A stretch of 53,413 nucleotides of DNA from Defluviicoccus sp. (GTDB lineage: Bacteria > Pseudomonadota > Alphaproteobacteria > MPNO01), in assembly GCA_022823775.1 (NCBI GenBank), contig JAJEHI010000036.1, positions 1-53,413 of the forward strand, written 5' to 3'. The number at the start of each line of letters is the position of its first letter. Positions within the stretch are counted from its first letter, which is position 1. Shown here in pieces: positions 8,252 through 16,613 of the stretch. The position numbers and the translations under genes were made by a program. Under the pieces are notes generated by a model. That model saw nothing but the letters and a program-made list of their open reading frames with translations, did not search any database and was not told the origin of the DNA.

Positions 8252-9262
8252 CTACCCGACGATCGGCCTGCGTCCCCGCACGGGATAGCGCGGCCAGGTA
8301 TAGCCGGGCGTCGCGGGATGTCCCGGCGCCACCAGCTTGTCGCAGAACGCCTCGTCGCGCGCGGTGAACTCGGCGTCGAGCGCCCCGAGATAGGCCTGCC
8401 ACTGTTCCACCGTGCGGGGACCGGCGATGACGCTGGAGACCAGCCGGTTGTTGAGCAGCCAGCGGATCGCGAAATCGGCGACGCTCCTGTCGTCGAGGAA
8501 GATGCGCCGCTCGATCCTGGACACCGCCCGGAACGCCTCCTTCCGCATGTCCCGGTCGAGGATGCTGGCATCGCCCCTCCCGGCGCGGCTGTCGTCGGGC
8601 GGCGCGGTTCCGGGCCGGTACTTGCCGGTCAGCACGCCGCGCGCCAGCGGCGAGTAGGGGGCGACGCCGATGCCGTAATGCTCGCAGGCCGGCAGCAGGT
8701 CGGATTCGGGCTGGCGGTTGAGGAGGTTGTAGAGCGGCTGCGCGACCACCGGGCGCGGGGCGCCCAGCGCGTCGCACAGCCGGACGATCTCGCCCACCTG
8801 CCAGGCGCGGTGGTTGGAGAAGCCCCAGTAGAGCGCCTTCCCGCTGGCGACGATGTCGCCCATCGCCGCGATGCTCTCCTCGAGCGGCGTGTCCCAGTCG
8901 ACATGGTGCATGTAGTAGATGTCGAGATAGCCGGTGCCGAGCCGCTCGAGAGACCGGTCGATCGCTTCCAGCATCCACTTCCTCGACAGCCCGAGCTTGC
9001 GCTCGGGGGGGCCGTCCAGCTGGCCGACCTTGCTCGCCAGGATCCAGTCCTCCCGGTCGTCGGCGAGCAGCGTGCGCAGCATCTCCTCGGACCTGCCGCC
9101 GTTATAGGCGTCCGCGGTGTCGATGAAGTTGACGCCGCGCTCGCGCGCGATATCGACGATGCGCCGGGCCTCGTCCTCGTCCGTCGTCGCGCCGAAATTC
9201 ATCGCGCCGAGACAGATCGCGGAAACCCTTAGGCCGCTCTTGCCGAGATAGCGATAGTCCAT
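8252..9262 (-). CDS. Aldo/keto reductase
   Basis: A 336-residue (alpha/beta)8 barrel NAD(P)H oxidoreductase. The catalytic tetrad is visible: Asp48 and Tyr53 in FIDTADAYNGG, Lys78 in ASKVG, and His119 in YYMHHVD. ATG 9262 follows GGAAGGAG; the in-frame start nine codons earlier lies within the ribosome site and was rejected. The C-terminal part (LVSSVIAGPRTVEQWQAYL) binds the cofactor phosphate in this family. It is first in an operon with the GMC gene. Sequence style resembles YghZ/Tas-type reductases. Substrate unknown. Confidence 0.9.
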   Translation of the reverse strand: MDYRYLGKSGLRVSAICLGAMNFGATTDEDEARRIVDIARERGVNFIDTADAYNGGRSEEMLRTLLADDREDWILASKVGQLDGPPERKLGLSRKWMLEAIDRSLERLGTGYLDIYYMHHVDWDTPLEESIAAMGDIVASGKALYWGFSNHRAWQVGEIVRLCDALGAPRPVVAQPLYNLLNRQPESDLLPACEHYGIGVAPYSPLARGVLTGKYRPGTAPPDDSRAGRGDASILDRDMRKEAFRAVSRIERRIFLDDRSVADFAIRWLLNNRLVSSVIAGPRTVEQWQAYLGALDAEFTARDEAFCDKLVAPGHPATPGYTWPRYPVRGRRPIVG

Positions 9263-9356
9263 TTCTTTCTCCTTCCACCCCGCCCCCAAGGTACCGACCC
9301 GGCGCGCGGAGTCGACCGGGAAAGAGATCCGCGCGACCGGTGCGGTTCCGGTGTCC

Positions 9357-9458
9357 CCCTCTCCCCGACCCTCTCCCCGCGGGGGAGAGGGGGGATTCGC
9401 CCGCCGCCCGTTCCCTTACCTTCTCCCCTCCCGCCCGCGGGAGGGCCCGGGGGAGGGT
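9357..9458. repeat. Two-hairpin composite repeat, copy B
   Basis: Hairpin CCCTCTCCCC / GGGGAGAGGG at 9369-9391 followed by CCCTCCCGC / GCGGGAGGG at 9426-9445, then a GGGGGAGGGTGG tail. Orientation is opposite to copy A and the same as copy C. It fills the 285-bp divergent spacer between the aldo/keto reductase and the MFS exporter. Because both flanking genes start away from it, a terminator role is unlikely for this copy, which favours a mobile or structural repeat. Confidence 0.8.
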
Positions 9459-9482
9459 GGGCCGGGTCGGCGCGAACCGATA

Positions 9483-9505
9483 AGGTCGGACAATGCTCTA
9501 GTCTC
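9483..9505 (+). promoter_or_regulatory. 23-bp motif shared with 16586-16608, possible promoter
   Basis: AGGTCGGA-C-AATGCT-C-TAGTCTC matches the site at 16586-16608 at 21 of 23 positions. TAGTCT (9499-9504) could serve as a -10 element, placing transcription start near 9511, 37 nt before the MFS start. No clear -35 hexamer is visible. Both copies follow a composite repeat, so the motif may be part of a longer repeat unit instead. Confidence 0.4.
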
Positions 9506-9547
9506 CGCGTTGCCCGCCGATCGCACACCCGTCCGGAGGTCCCGCCC

Positions 9548-10741
9548 TTGAAGCCGCCCGGCAATCTGGGATTTGCATTCCTCCTCGCGCTGACCTCGAT
9601 GGCGACCGCCATCGGGATCGACGGCACGCTTCCGGCGATGCCCGCGATGGTCGAGGGGCTGGAGTCGAGCCGGACCCTGGTGCAGCTCAGCCTCAGCATG
9701 TTCATGGTCGGGGTCGCGGTAGGGCAACCGATCCCCGGCCCGCTGTCGGACCGTTTCGGCAGGAAGCCCGTCATCGTCGGCGGCCTGCTGGTCACCGCCG
9801 TCGCGGCGCTCGGCTGCGCGCTCGCGGAGACCGTCGAGATGCTGATCGGGTTCCGCTTCCTGCACGGAATCGCGGCGGCGTCCGGGTTCATCGTCGCCCG
9901 CGCCGTGGTGCGCGACCGCTACGAACGCGCCGCCGCCGCGCGCGTGCTCTCGCTGGTTCTGTTCTTCTTCTGCTTCGGCCCCCTGATCGCGCCCATCGTC
10001 TGCGCCCACCTGACGGTGTCGTTCGGCTGGAACGCGATGTTCTGGTTCATCGCCGTCTACAGCGTCCTTGTGGCGCTGCTCTTCGCCGTCGCCTTCCGGG
10101 AGACCCTCGAGCGGCCCGATCCCGGCGCGCTCCGCATCGCGCCGATGCTGAGGAATTTCGCGGAAATCTCGCGCAGCGTGCCGTTCTGGGCCTACACCGC
10201 CTGCGCCGCCGCGTCCTACGGCATCCTGTTTTCCTTCCTGTCCGGGTCGCCGCACGTGATCATCACGTTCTTCGGCGAGAGCGAGACCGCCTACGCCTAC
10301 ATGTTCGCCGGCTGCATGATCGGTTCCATGTTCGGGATGCTGGCGAGCGCCCGGCTGGTCGGACGCGTGGGCGTGGACCGCCTGCTGAGATGGGGCGTGT
10401 GGGGCGCGTCGCTGTTCGGCCTGGCGCTGGCCGCGCTGGCCTGGGCGGGAGTCCACCACTGGCTCGCGGTGATCGGCCCGATGTTCTTTTCGATGTTCGC
10501 CTTCTCCTTCATCTATCCGCAATCGGTCGCCGGCGCGCTGCAGCCGTTTCCGCATGTGGCGGGCGCGGCGTCGTCGCTGGTCGGCTTCACCCAGCAGATC
10601 GTCGGCGCCGCGGCGGGGGTGATCGTCGCCGCGCTCACCACCGACGGCACGCAGACCGCGCTCGCGCACGGCGTCCTGCTGTCGTCCCTGGCCGCGCTGG
10701 CGGTCTACGCGCTGGTGGTCCGCCGCCATCGGACGGTGTAG
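9548..10741 (+). CDS. Bcr/CflA-type MFS drug exporter
   Basis: A 397-residue inner-membrane proton antiporter of the 12-TM DHA1 type. TM1 carries the ID-x-TLPAMPAM pattern typical of Bcr/CflA proteins, and loop 2-3 has motif A, GPLSDRFGRKPV, at 64-75. Motif B is represented by ARAVVRDRYE, with its conserved arginine in TM4. Translation appears to begin at TTG 9548, because GGAGG lies 9 nt upstream and no ATG fits before TM1. Likely role: efflux of small hydrophobic drugs or metabolites. It is monocistronic. Confidence 0.88.
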   Translation: MKPPGNLGFAFLLALTSMATAIGIDGTLPAMPAMVEGLESSRTLVQLSLSMFMVGVAVGQPIPGPLSDRFGRKPVIVGGLLVTAVAALGCALAETVEMLIGFRFLHGIAAASGFIVARAVVRDRYERAAAARVLSLVLFFFCFGPLIAPIVCAHLTVSFGWNAMFWFIAVYSVLVALLFAVAFRETLERPDPGALRIAPMLRNFAEISRSVPFWAYTACAAASYGILFSFLSGSPHVIITFFGESETAYAYMFAGCMIGSMFGMLASARLVGRVGVDRLLRWGVWGASLFGLALAALAWAGVHHWLAVIGPMFFSMFAFSFIYPQSVAGALQPFPHVAGAASSLVGFTQQIVGAAAGVIVAALTTDGTQTALAHGVLLSSLAALAVYALVVRRHRTV

Positions 10742-10831
10742 GGGGCGGCCGGGCCGGTCCGTTTGCCCGGGATCGCGGGGGAGCGGGACGGGGATGTGCC
10801 GCGTCACGGCGCCCGCCGCTCGCCGCAACCG

Positions 10832-12079
10832 CTATGCGGGGCCGGCCCCGTGGTGATGTTCGGACCGGGCGTAGTGCTGGCGCAGGAGGTCGATGCCGTA
10901 ATCGTTGCCGTTGGGCGTTCGCACGATCGTGTGGATGTGGAACCGCGCCGGTTCCGGGTTGGTCAGGAAGACGCCCGAGTGATGGTCGAACTCGATGAAC
11001 ACGACCGGGCTCTGGATCCGGTAGTAGAAGGTGCTCTCCTCCCCGGTCCCGCCGATCCAGCAGAAATGCGTGTCCGCGAGATGGCGCTCGACCTCGTCGA
11101 GCCTCGCCTTCAGCGGGCCGGGCGGAAGCGGCTCGACATGGCACGCCACGAGGTCGAGCAGGTCACGCGTCTGCCGGCCCGACAGCGCGTCGCAGGGCAG
11201 CCCCTCGTAAGGCACCACCCGGTTGTCCTGATGCGCGCCGCCGAGATGGAGATGGTCGGCGAAATGCCAGCGGCCGGGGGGATGGTCCTCGCCCTTCATC
11301 GAGTGCGAGACAAGCGCGCGGCCGCGCTTCTCCGGCGAGAGCGAGCGCATCAGGGCAAGCCCCTTGTGCTCTTCGTCCTCGAACAGGCCGAGGCCGGCGT
11401 GCGGTCCCGCATCCGCATGGGCCGGTTCGGCCCCCATGAAGCAGGGCGTGAGCACCATCCGTTCCCCGATCACGAGGCAGTTGAGGCTGAGATGGTGGCC
11501 GAAGAGCTGCCACCCCCAGGGTTCCGCCGGCGACGGCGTTCCGAACAGGCAGAACGTGAAGCTCCATTCGCCGAGGACGGCCTCGCCGCCCACCAGTTCG
11601 CCCAGGAAGCCGTTGAGACGCATCACCGCGCGGGTCTTTTCGAACCCGCGCGGGCTGAGCCCGGCGCGCAGGACTTCGAGCACGGCTTCGCGCAACTCCG
11701 GGCCGATCTCGTCGAGGCGGAGACCGTGGTCTTCCAGATAGAGCTCGGTGTTCTGCCAGCGCCGCCACATTTCGGAGCCGACCGGGAAATGCGCCTTCGC
11801 GCGCTGCGCGGACGACATGCGGTCGAGCAGGGCGCGCGCGGCTTCCGCCATCGCCGCCGCGGGCGCGCCGTGGGGCTCCAGCGAGAACAGCCCCGCCCGG
11901 ACCGCGCCGTCCGTCGTGATGCCGGCGAACGGCCGTTCGCTCAATTCCGACCAGCCTTTCAGGAGTTCCCGCGCCCGTTCCGACCGGGTCCGGTTGGCGG
12001 TGTGCTCGGCCGGCGTGGCGCCGGCGATCCGCGATTGCCCGGGGGAGGGGACGTAGGGGCGGAAATCGGTGCGGGTCAT
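10832..12079 (-). CDS. DUF3500 domain protein
   Basis: A 415-residue protein matching the DUF3500 family in length and features: an early GLFSLEPHG-like segment, EMWRRWQNTELYLEDHGLRLDEI, a central FCLFGTPSPAEPWGWQLFGHHLSLN and a C-terminal FIEFDHHSGVFL. Numerous His/Asp/Glu residues in the second half suggest metal binding, but no biochemical role is known. No signal peptide is seen. The ATG (12079) overlaps the stop of the ThDP-enzyme gene as ATGA, so the two are translationally coupled; this links the protein to 2-oxoacid or related C-C bond chemistry by context only. Confidence 0.82.
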   Translation of the reverse strand: MTRTDFRPYVPSPGQSRIAGATPAEHTANRTRSERARELLKGWSELSERPFAGITTDGAVRAGLFSLEPHGAPAAAMAEAARALLDRMSSAQRAKAHFPVGSEMWRRWQNTELYLEDHGLRLDEIGPELREAVLEVLRAGLSPRGFEKTRAVMRLNGFLGELVGGEAVLGEWSFTFCLFGTPSPAEPWGWQLFGHHLSLNCLVIGERMVLTPCFMGAEPAHADAGPHAGLGLFEDEEHKGLALMRSLSPEKRGRALVSHSMKGEDHPPGRWHFADHLHLGGAHQDNRVVPYEGLPCDALSGRQTRDLLDLVACHVEPLPPGPLKARLDEVERHLADTHFCWIGGTGEESTFYYRIQSPVVFIEFDHHSGVFLTNPEPARFHIHTIVRTPNGNDYGIDLLRQHYARSEHHHGAGPA

Positions 12080-13710
12080 TTTCTCTCCGGATGGGCGAAC
12101 GGCCAGGGCGAGGCCTCGCTGCCCGTCTCGATGGGGACTTCGATCAGCACGGGTCCGTCCTCCCCGAAGCCTTCCTCGATGGCGCTCCGCAGCGCGGCCG
12201 GGGTGGAAGCGCGCACCCCCTTGGCGCCGAAGCTCTCGGCCAGCCGGACGAAGTCGGGATTGCGCAGCTCCGAGCCGATCAGCCGCCCGTCGAACACCGT
12301 CGACTGGTCGCGGTGGACGTTGCCGAAGGCGCTGTTGTCGAACAGCACGGTGACGAGATTGACGCGGTACTGCACCGCCGTCGCCAGTTCCGCGAGGCCG
12401 AACATGAACCCGCCGTCCCCGGTTATCGAGACCACGCACTTGTCCGGGTTGGCGATCTTCACGCCGACCGCGGTCTGGAACCCGAAGCCGAGGCTTTCCT
12501 GGTAGCCGCAGGTCACGTATTGGCGCGGCCCGTAGACCGGGAAGGCGTAGCGCGCGGCGAACCCCGCCTGGGTGATTTCCTCGACGAAGAACCCGTCGCG
12601 CGGCAGCGCCTCGCGGATCGCCTTCAGGAAGCCCACCTGCGGCTGGATCGCCTCGACCGCGGCTTCGGCCGCCGCCGAGTAGCCGCGGAACTCGTCGGCA
12701 CGGGATTCGCGCCTGTCGATGGTGGCGCCCAGCTCTTCGATCAGCGCGGCGGTGCCGAGTTTCGCGTCCGTTACGACCCCGGCGTCGGGCCGGACCCGCA
12801 CGAACTCGGTCGGATCGATGTCGATGCGGACGGTCTTGATGCCCTCCGGCATCCAGCGCCAGCGGAAATGCACGAGTTCCAGCCGGCTTCCGATGCCGAT
12901 CAGCAGGTCGCATTTGGGCCAGTACTCGTAGGCCGCGCTGGAGAGCAGCCCGTAGGGGCTGTCGTCGCTCACCACGCCCTTGCCGCTGCGGAAGCTGGTG
13001 ACCGGCGCCTGGATCAGCTCGGCGAGCGCCGCTACCTCATCGGATGCGTGCTGGGCGCCGGCGCCGACGACGATCAGCGGGTTGCGCGCTTCGCGGACCA
13101 GCCGGGCGATCTCCCCGATCCGGTCGGTATCCGGGGCCGGCGGCGGGGGGACGGTCCGGTCGACGTCGAGATCGACCCGCGCGGCCTTGCCGAAGACGTC
13201 CCATGGCGCCTCGATCGCGGCCGGCCTGACGCGCCCGCCGTGCATCCGCCGGAACGCCTCCGCCACCGCCCGGGGCGCTTCGGTCGCATGGTCGATGCGG
13301 TCCGCCCAGCCCGTGAAGCCGCGCAGGGTCGCGAGCTGGTCCGGCAGCTCGTGAAGCTGGCCGCGGCCGCGGCCGATCAGATCGGACATGATGTTGCCGG
13401 TCACGCAGAGGACCGGCGCGTTGGCGCCGTAGGCGACGCTGAGCGCGGATGCCGAGTTGAGCACGCCGGGCCCCGGAACCACGGTGTAGACGCCGGTCCG
13501 GCCGGTCGACTTGGCATAGCCGTAGGCCAGGTGGCCGGCGCCCTGCTCGTTGCGCGTGGTGACGAAGCGTATCCGGTCGCCTTCGCGGGCCAGCGCGTCG
13601 GTGAAGTGGTACATGTGCGCGCCGGGGATGCCGAAAACGGTGTCCACGCCGTGCGACAGGAGCGACTTGGCGATCGCCTCGCCGGCGGTCAGTCTCGGGA
13701 GTTCGTTCAC
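12076..13710 (-). CDS. Thiamine-diphosphate-dependent enzyme (acetolactate synthase large subunit-like)
   Basis: A 544-residue ThDP enzyme with the three-domain order PYR, central Rossmann and PP. The catalytic glutamate is Glu55 in TTRNEQGAGHLAYGYA. The ThDP/Mg motif GDG-x(26)-N spans 431-459 (GDGGFMFG ... DNSAFG). It lacks the FAD-binding pattern and regulatory subunit partner that would mark biosynthetic IlvB, so it may be a decarboxylase or carboligase of the benzoylformate decarboxylase/oxalyl-CoA type. It is the first gene of a two-gene operon with the DUF3500 protein and is divergent from a GST cluster. Confidence 0.85.
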   Translation of the reverse strand: MNELPRLTAGEAIAKSLLSHGVDTVFGIPGAHMYHFTDALAREGDRIRFVTTRNEQGAGHLAYGYAKSTGRTGVYTVVPGPGVLNSASALSVAYGANAPVLCVTGNIMSDLIGRGRGQLHELPDQLATLRGFTGWADRIDHATEAPRAVAEAFRRMHGGRVRPAAIEAPWDVFGKAARVDLDVDRTVPPPPAPDTDRIGEIARLVREARNPLIVVGAGAQHASDEVAALAELIQAPVTSFRSGKGVVSDDSPYGLLSSAAYEYWPKCDLLIGIGSRLELVHFRWRWMPEGIKTVRIDIDPTEFVRVRPDAGVVTDAKLGTAALIEELGATIDRRESRADEFRGYSAAAEAAVEAIQPQVGFLKAIREALPRDGFFVEEITQAGFAARYAFPVYGPRQYVTCGYQESLGFGFQTAVGVKIANPDKCVVSITGDGGFMFGLAELATAVQYRVNLVTVLFDNSAFGNVHRDQSTVFDGRLIGSELRNPDFVRLAESFGAKGVRASTPAALRSAIEEGFGEDGPVLIEVPIETGSEASPWPFAHPERK

Positions 13711-13846
13711 TCTATGCCCATTCCGGTATGTTCCCCTTAACCGTACCTTCCCGTCCCGACCGGCGCACCAGCCCCGCGCGACCTTACCCGGGCCCGGCTG
13801 TCGCGATATTGTTGGGCCGTCCCCAACGACGAACGGAGCCCGCCCG
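13711..13846. promoter_or_regulatory. Divergent promoter region between ThDP enzyme and GST genes
   Basis: A 136-bp spacer with starts facing outward on both sides. GATATTGTT at 13804-13812 could contribute a -10-like element for the plus-strand gene. CGGAG ahead of 13847 is the ribosome site. No operator palindrome is clear. Confidence 0.35.
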
Positions 13847-14818
13847 ATGGGTCATTTGCTGAACGGCGCGTGGACCCACGACGACGTGCTGGTGGAGAAT
13901 GCGAACGGCCTCTACGTCAAGAAGCCGTCGAGATTCCGCAACCGGATCGCCGCCGACGGGTCTTCCGGCTACCCCGCCGAGGCCGGGCGCTATGTGCTCT
14001 ATTCGTCGGTGTCCTGCCCGTGGGCGCACCGGACCGCGATATTCCGCGTGCTCAAGAAGCTCGAAGGCGCGATCGAGCTGGTCGATACCGAGCAATCGCC
14101 CGACCGCCAGGGATGGGCTTTCGTCGACGGCCCGCACACGGTTCCCGGCACCGATCGCCGGGTGAACTACCTGCACGAGATCTACGCGCTGGGCGAGCCC
14201 GGCTGCACGACCCGCGTGACGGTGCCGATGCTGTGGGACAGCACGACGGGCACGGTCGTCAGCAACGAGTCCTCCGAGATCGTCCGCATGTTCAACACCG
14301 AGTTCGCCGCCGTCGCGGAGCCCACGCCCGACTACTACCCGCCGGCGCTGCGGGACGAGATCGACGCGATGAACCAGAGGGTGCTCACGGGCATCAACAA
14401 CGCGGTCAACGGCTGCGGGCGCTCGTCGACGCAGGAGGCCTACGAGCGGTCCCTCGACCTCCTGTTCTCGACCCTCGACGCGTTCGACGAGCTTCTGTCG
14501 CGCCAGCGCTATCTCTGCGGCGACGTGCAGACCGAGGCCGACTGGCGCTTCTACCCCAACCTGATCCGCTTCGACCCGATTTACTATGTCGGCTACAAGT
14601 GCAACCTGCGCCGGCTGGAGGACTATCGTCACCTGTCCAACTATCTGCGCGACCTCTACCGGACGCCGGGGATCGACGGCGTGAGCGACGTCGCCTCGAT
14701 GAAGCGGCAGGTGTTCTCGCCGGCGGGCCCGATCGGCGCCAACGGTATCGTCCCGCGCGGCCCGGTCGTCGACCTCACCCGGCCGCACGATCGGGACCGG
14801 TTCGCCATCGCCGCGTAA
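13847..14818 (+). CDS. Glutathionyl-hydroquinone reductase (Xi-class GST, YqjG/PcpF-like)
   Basis: A 323-residue thioredoxin-fold/GST protein. The Xi-class active site is SCPWAHR with catalytic Cys57; downstream are VPMLWDSTTGTVVSNESSEI, YPPALRDEIDAMN and FYPNLIRFDPIYYVGYKCN, all characteristic of glutathionyl-hydroquinone reductases. These enzymes reductively remove glutathione from glutathionyl-hydroquinones formed during quinone or chlorophenol metabolism, in the cytoplasm. It heads a run of three GST-fold genes, with the next gene 41 bp downstream. ATG 13847 is favoured over an upstream in-frame extension by CGGAG placement and by the family N-terminus. Confidence 0.9.
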   Translation: MGHLLNGAWTHDDVLVENANGLYVKKPSRFRNRIAADGSSGYPAEAGRYVLYSSVSCPWAHRTAIFRVLKKLEGAIELVDTEQSPDRQGWAFVDGPHTVPGTDRRVNYLHEIYALGEPGCTTRVTVPMLWDSTTGTVVSNESSEIVRMFNTEFAAVAEPTPDYYPPALRDEIDAMNQRVLTGINNAVNGCGRSSTQEAYERSLDLLFSTLDAFDELLSRQRYLCGDVQTEADWRFYPNLIRFDPIYYVGYKCNLRRLEDYRHLSNYLRDLYRTPGIDGVSDVASMKRQVFSPAGPIGANGIVPRGPVVDLTRPHDRDRFAIAA

Positions 14819-14859
14819 TCCATACGCAAATCGAACCTTCCGCACCTCAAGGAGAAGTC

Positions 14860-15459
14860 ATGAAGCTTTACTACACCAAGGGTACCTGCTCGTTCGCGCC
14901 GCATGTCGGGCTGCGCGAGGCCGGGCTGGATTTCGAGCTCGCGCCGGTCAATCTGCAGGAGAAGAAGCTGGCCGACGGGAGCGACTATCGCGCGGTCAAC
15001 CCGCGCGGCTACGTGCCCCTGCTGGAGCGCGACGACGGCAGCACGCTGTCGGAGTGCGCGGTGATCCTGCAATGGGTCGGCGACCGGATGCCCGAATCCG
15101 GCCTGATCCCCGTGCCGGGAACCGACGCGCGCTACCGGGTGCAGGAATGGTTGAGCTTCGTCGGCGGGGAGCTGCACAAGGGCCTGCCGCCGATCTTCCT
15201 GCCGCATATTCCGGACGCCATGCGGCCGATCGCGCGGGCGCGGCTGGAGCTGAGGCTGAACTTCCTGAACGAGTCGCTGGAGGGCAGGGACTGGCTGACG
15301 GGCGACCGGTTCACCGTCGCCGACGTCTATTGCGGCGCCATCCTCAACTGGACGAAGCCGGCGAAATACGACCTCGGCCAGCATCCCAACGTGGCGGATT
15401 TCTACGAGCGGTTCTGCGCCCGCGACGCCGTGGAGGCGGCGCACGCGGCGGAAGCCTGA
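14860..15459 (+). CDS. Beta-class glutathione S-transferase
   Basis: A 199-residue GST. Residue Cys10 in KGTCSFAPH matches the beta-class catalytic cysteine, NPRGYVPLLE holds the cis-proline, SECAVILQW the glutathione gamma-glutamyl contact, and His106 (GGELHKGL) the second beta-class active-site residue. The C-terminal helical domain ends with a typical FTVADVYCGAIL N-cap motif. AAGGAGA precedes the ATG. Likely cytoplasmic detoxification or disulphide reduction. It lies 41 bp downstream of the Xi-class GST, so probably in the same transcript. Confidence 0.92.
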   Translation: MKLYYTKGTCSFAPHVGLREAGLDFELAPVNLQEKKLADGSDYRAVNPRGYVPLLERDDGSTLSECAVILQWVGDRMPESGLIPVPGTDARYRVQEWLSFVGGELHKGLPPIFLPHIPDAMRPIARARLELRLNFLNESLEGRDWLTGDRFTVADVYCGAILNWTKPAKYDLGQHPNVADFYERFCARDAVEAAHAAEA

Positions 15460-15484
15460 GGCTGGCGGGAGGGGAGGACGCAAG

Positions 15485-16348
15485 GTGGTCCAGCTTCTCG
15501 AAAGCGATATCCGGACGCGCGACGTGCTCGGCTGGAAAGGTGTGCACCTGTTCCACTTCCACAGCTCGTCGTGCTCGCAGAAGACACGGATCGTGCTCAA
15601 CCTGAAGAATGTCGACTGGACGTCGCATCATGTCGACATTTCGAAGAGCGAAAATCTCGTTGAGCGGTATCTCGGCATCAATCCGCGCGGTCTGGTGCCG
15701 ACCCTGATCGTCGACGGCGAGGTCCATATCGAGAGCAACGACATCGTTTCGCTGCTGGACGCGCGGTTTCCCGAACCGCGCCTGATCCCCGAGGGCCGCG
15801 AGGCGGAGATGGCCGGGTTCCTGCGCCACGAGGACGATCTCCATCTCGACCTGCGCACGATCTCCTTCCGCTTCACCCAGCCGCGCGGCCGCGCGCCCAA
15901 GTCGGAGGAAGTCCTGGCCGACTACCGCGCCGGGGGCAGCGGGACGGTGCTCGGGAAAACCGATTCGAACAAGGCGGTGGAGATCGAATTCTGGGAACGC
16001 ATTGCCCGCGACGGCATCACCGACGAGGCCGTCCGGGTTTCGGCCGGGCGCTTCCGCGACTCGTTCGAGGATCTCGACCGCCGGCTGGAGGACGCGCGTT
16101 ACATCATGGGCGAGCGGTTGAGCATGGCCGACATCGCGTGGTTCATCTACGTCAACCGGCTGATCCGCTGCGGCTATCCGATGGAGCGGCTGCATCCCCG
16201 CCTGTTCGCGTGGTTCGGGCCGCTCCGCGCGCGGCCCGAATTCGCCCGCGAGGTCGAGGTCCCGGCCGAAATCCAGAAGGCGGTCGAGGAAAACCAGCGC
16301 CGGCAGCGCGAAGCGGGCGAGACCCTGATCGACGTCGCCGGCCTTTGA
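15485..16348 (+). CDS. GST family protein with extended C-terminal domain
   Basis: A 287-residue GST-fold protein starting at GTG, with GGGGAGG upstream. The thioredoxin-like domain contains HFHSSSCSQKTRIVLN (Ser/Cys active-site region), NPRGLVPTLI with the cis-proline, and HIESNDIVSLLD. The C-terminal helical domain contains an insertion rich in charged residues and the conserved MADIAWFIY N-cap. It resembles the beta-etherase/fungal-like branch more than beta-class GSTs, but the substrate is unknown. It is 25 bp downstream of the previous GST and completes the cluster. Confidence 0.8.
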   Translation: MVQLLESDIRTRDVLGWKGVHLFHFHSSSCSQKTRIVLNLKNVDWTSHHVDISKSENLVERYLGINPRGLVPTLIVDGEVHIESNDIVSLLDARFPEPRLIPEGREAEMAGFLRHEDDLHLDLRTISFRFTQPRGRAPKSEEVLADYRAGGSGTVLGKTDSNKAVEIEFWERIARDGITDEAVRVSAGRFRDSFEDLDRRLEDARYIMGERLSMADIAWFIYVNRLIRCGYPMERLHPRLFAWFGPLRARPEFAREVEVPAEIQKAVEENQRRQREAGETLIDVAGL

Positions 16349-16459
16349 GACGCGAACCGTTTCGCCGAAATGTAAATTCCGTGGCTGTTCCGGACCGGCG
16401 ACGGGTTGGAGCATTCTTCGGCCGGGCACGATCGCGGCCGGCTGTCGCCCGGGAGGTCC

Positions 16460-16552
16460 CCCCTCATCCTGACCCTCTCCCCGCTGGGGAGAGGGGACTC
16501 CCCCGCTTCCTTACCTTCTCCCCTCCCGCTTGCGGGAGGGGCCGGGGGAGGG
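16460..16552. repeat. Two-hairpin composite repeat, copy C
   Basis: Hairpin CCCTCTCCCC / GGGGAGAGGG at 16473-16495 (loop GCT), then CCCCTCCCGC / GCGGGAGGGG at 16520-16541 (loop TT), with the same TTACCTTCT spacer as copy B. It occupies the 265-bp gap between the GST cluster and the intradiol dioxygenase. It could terminate the GST transcript, although no T-tract follows. Confidence 0.8.
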
Positions 16553-16585
16553 CGGCGACCCGGTACTGACCGCCGCGACCCGGTC

Positions 16586-16608
16586 AGGTCGGAAAATGCT
16601 GTAGTCTC
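16586..16608 (+). promoter_or_regulatory. 23-bp motif shared with 9483-9505, possible promoter
   Basis: AGGTCGGA-A-AATGCT-G-TAGTCTC. If TAGTCT (16602-16607) is a -10 element, transcription would start at or next to the ATG at 16614, giving a leaderless or nearly leaderless message. This fits the absence of a Shine-Dalgarno immediately before that ATG. Confidence 0.4.
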
Positions 16609-16613
16609 GCGCA

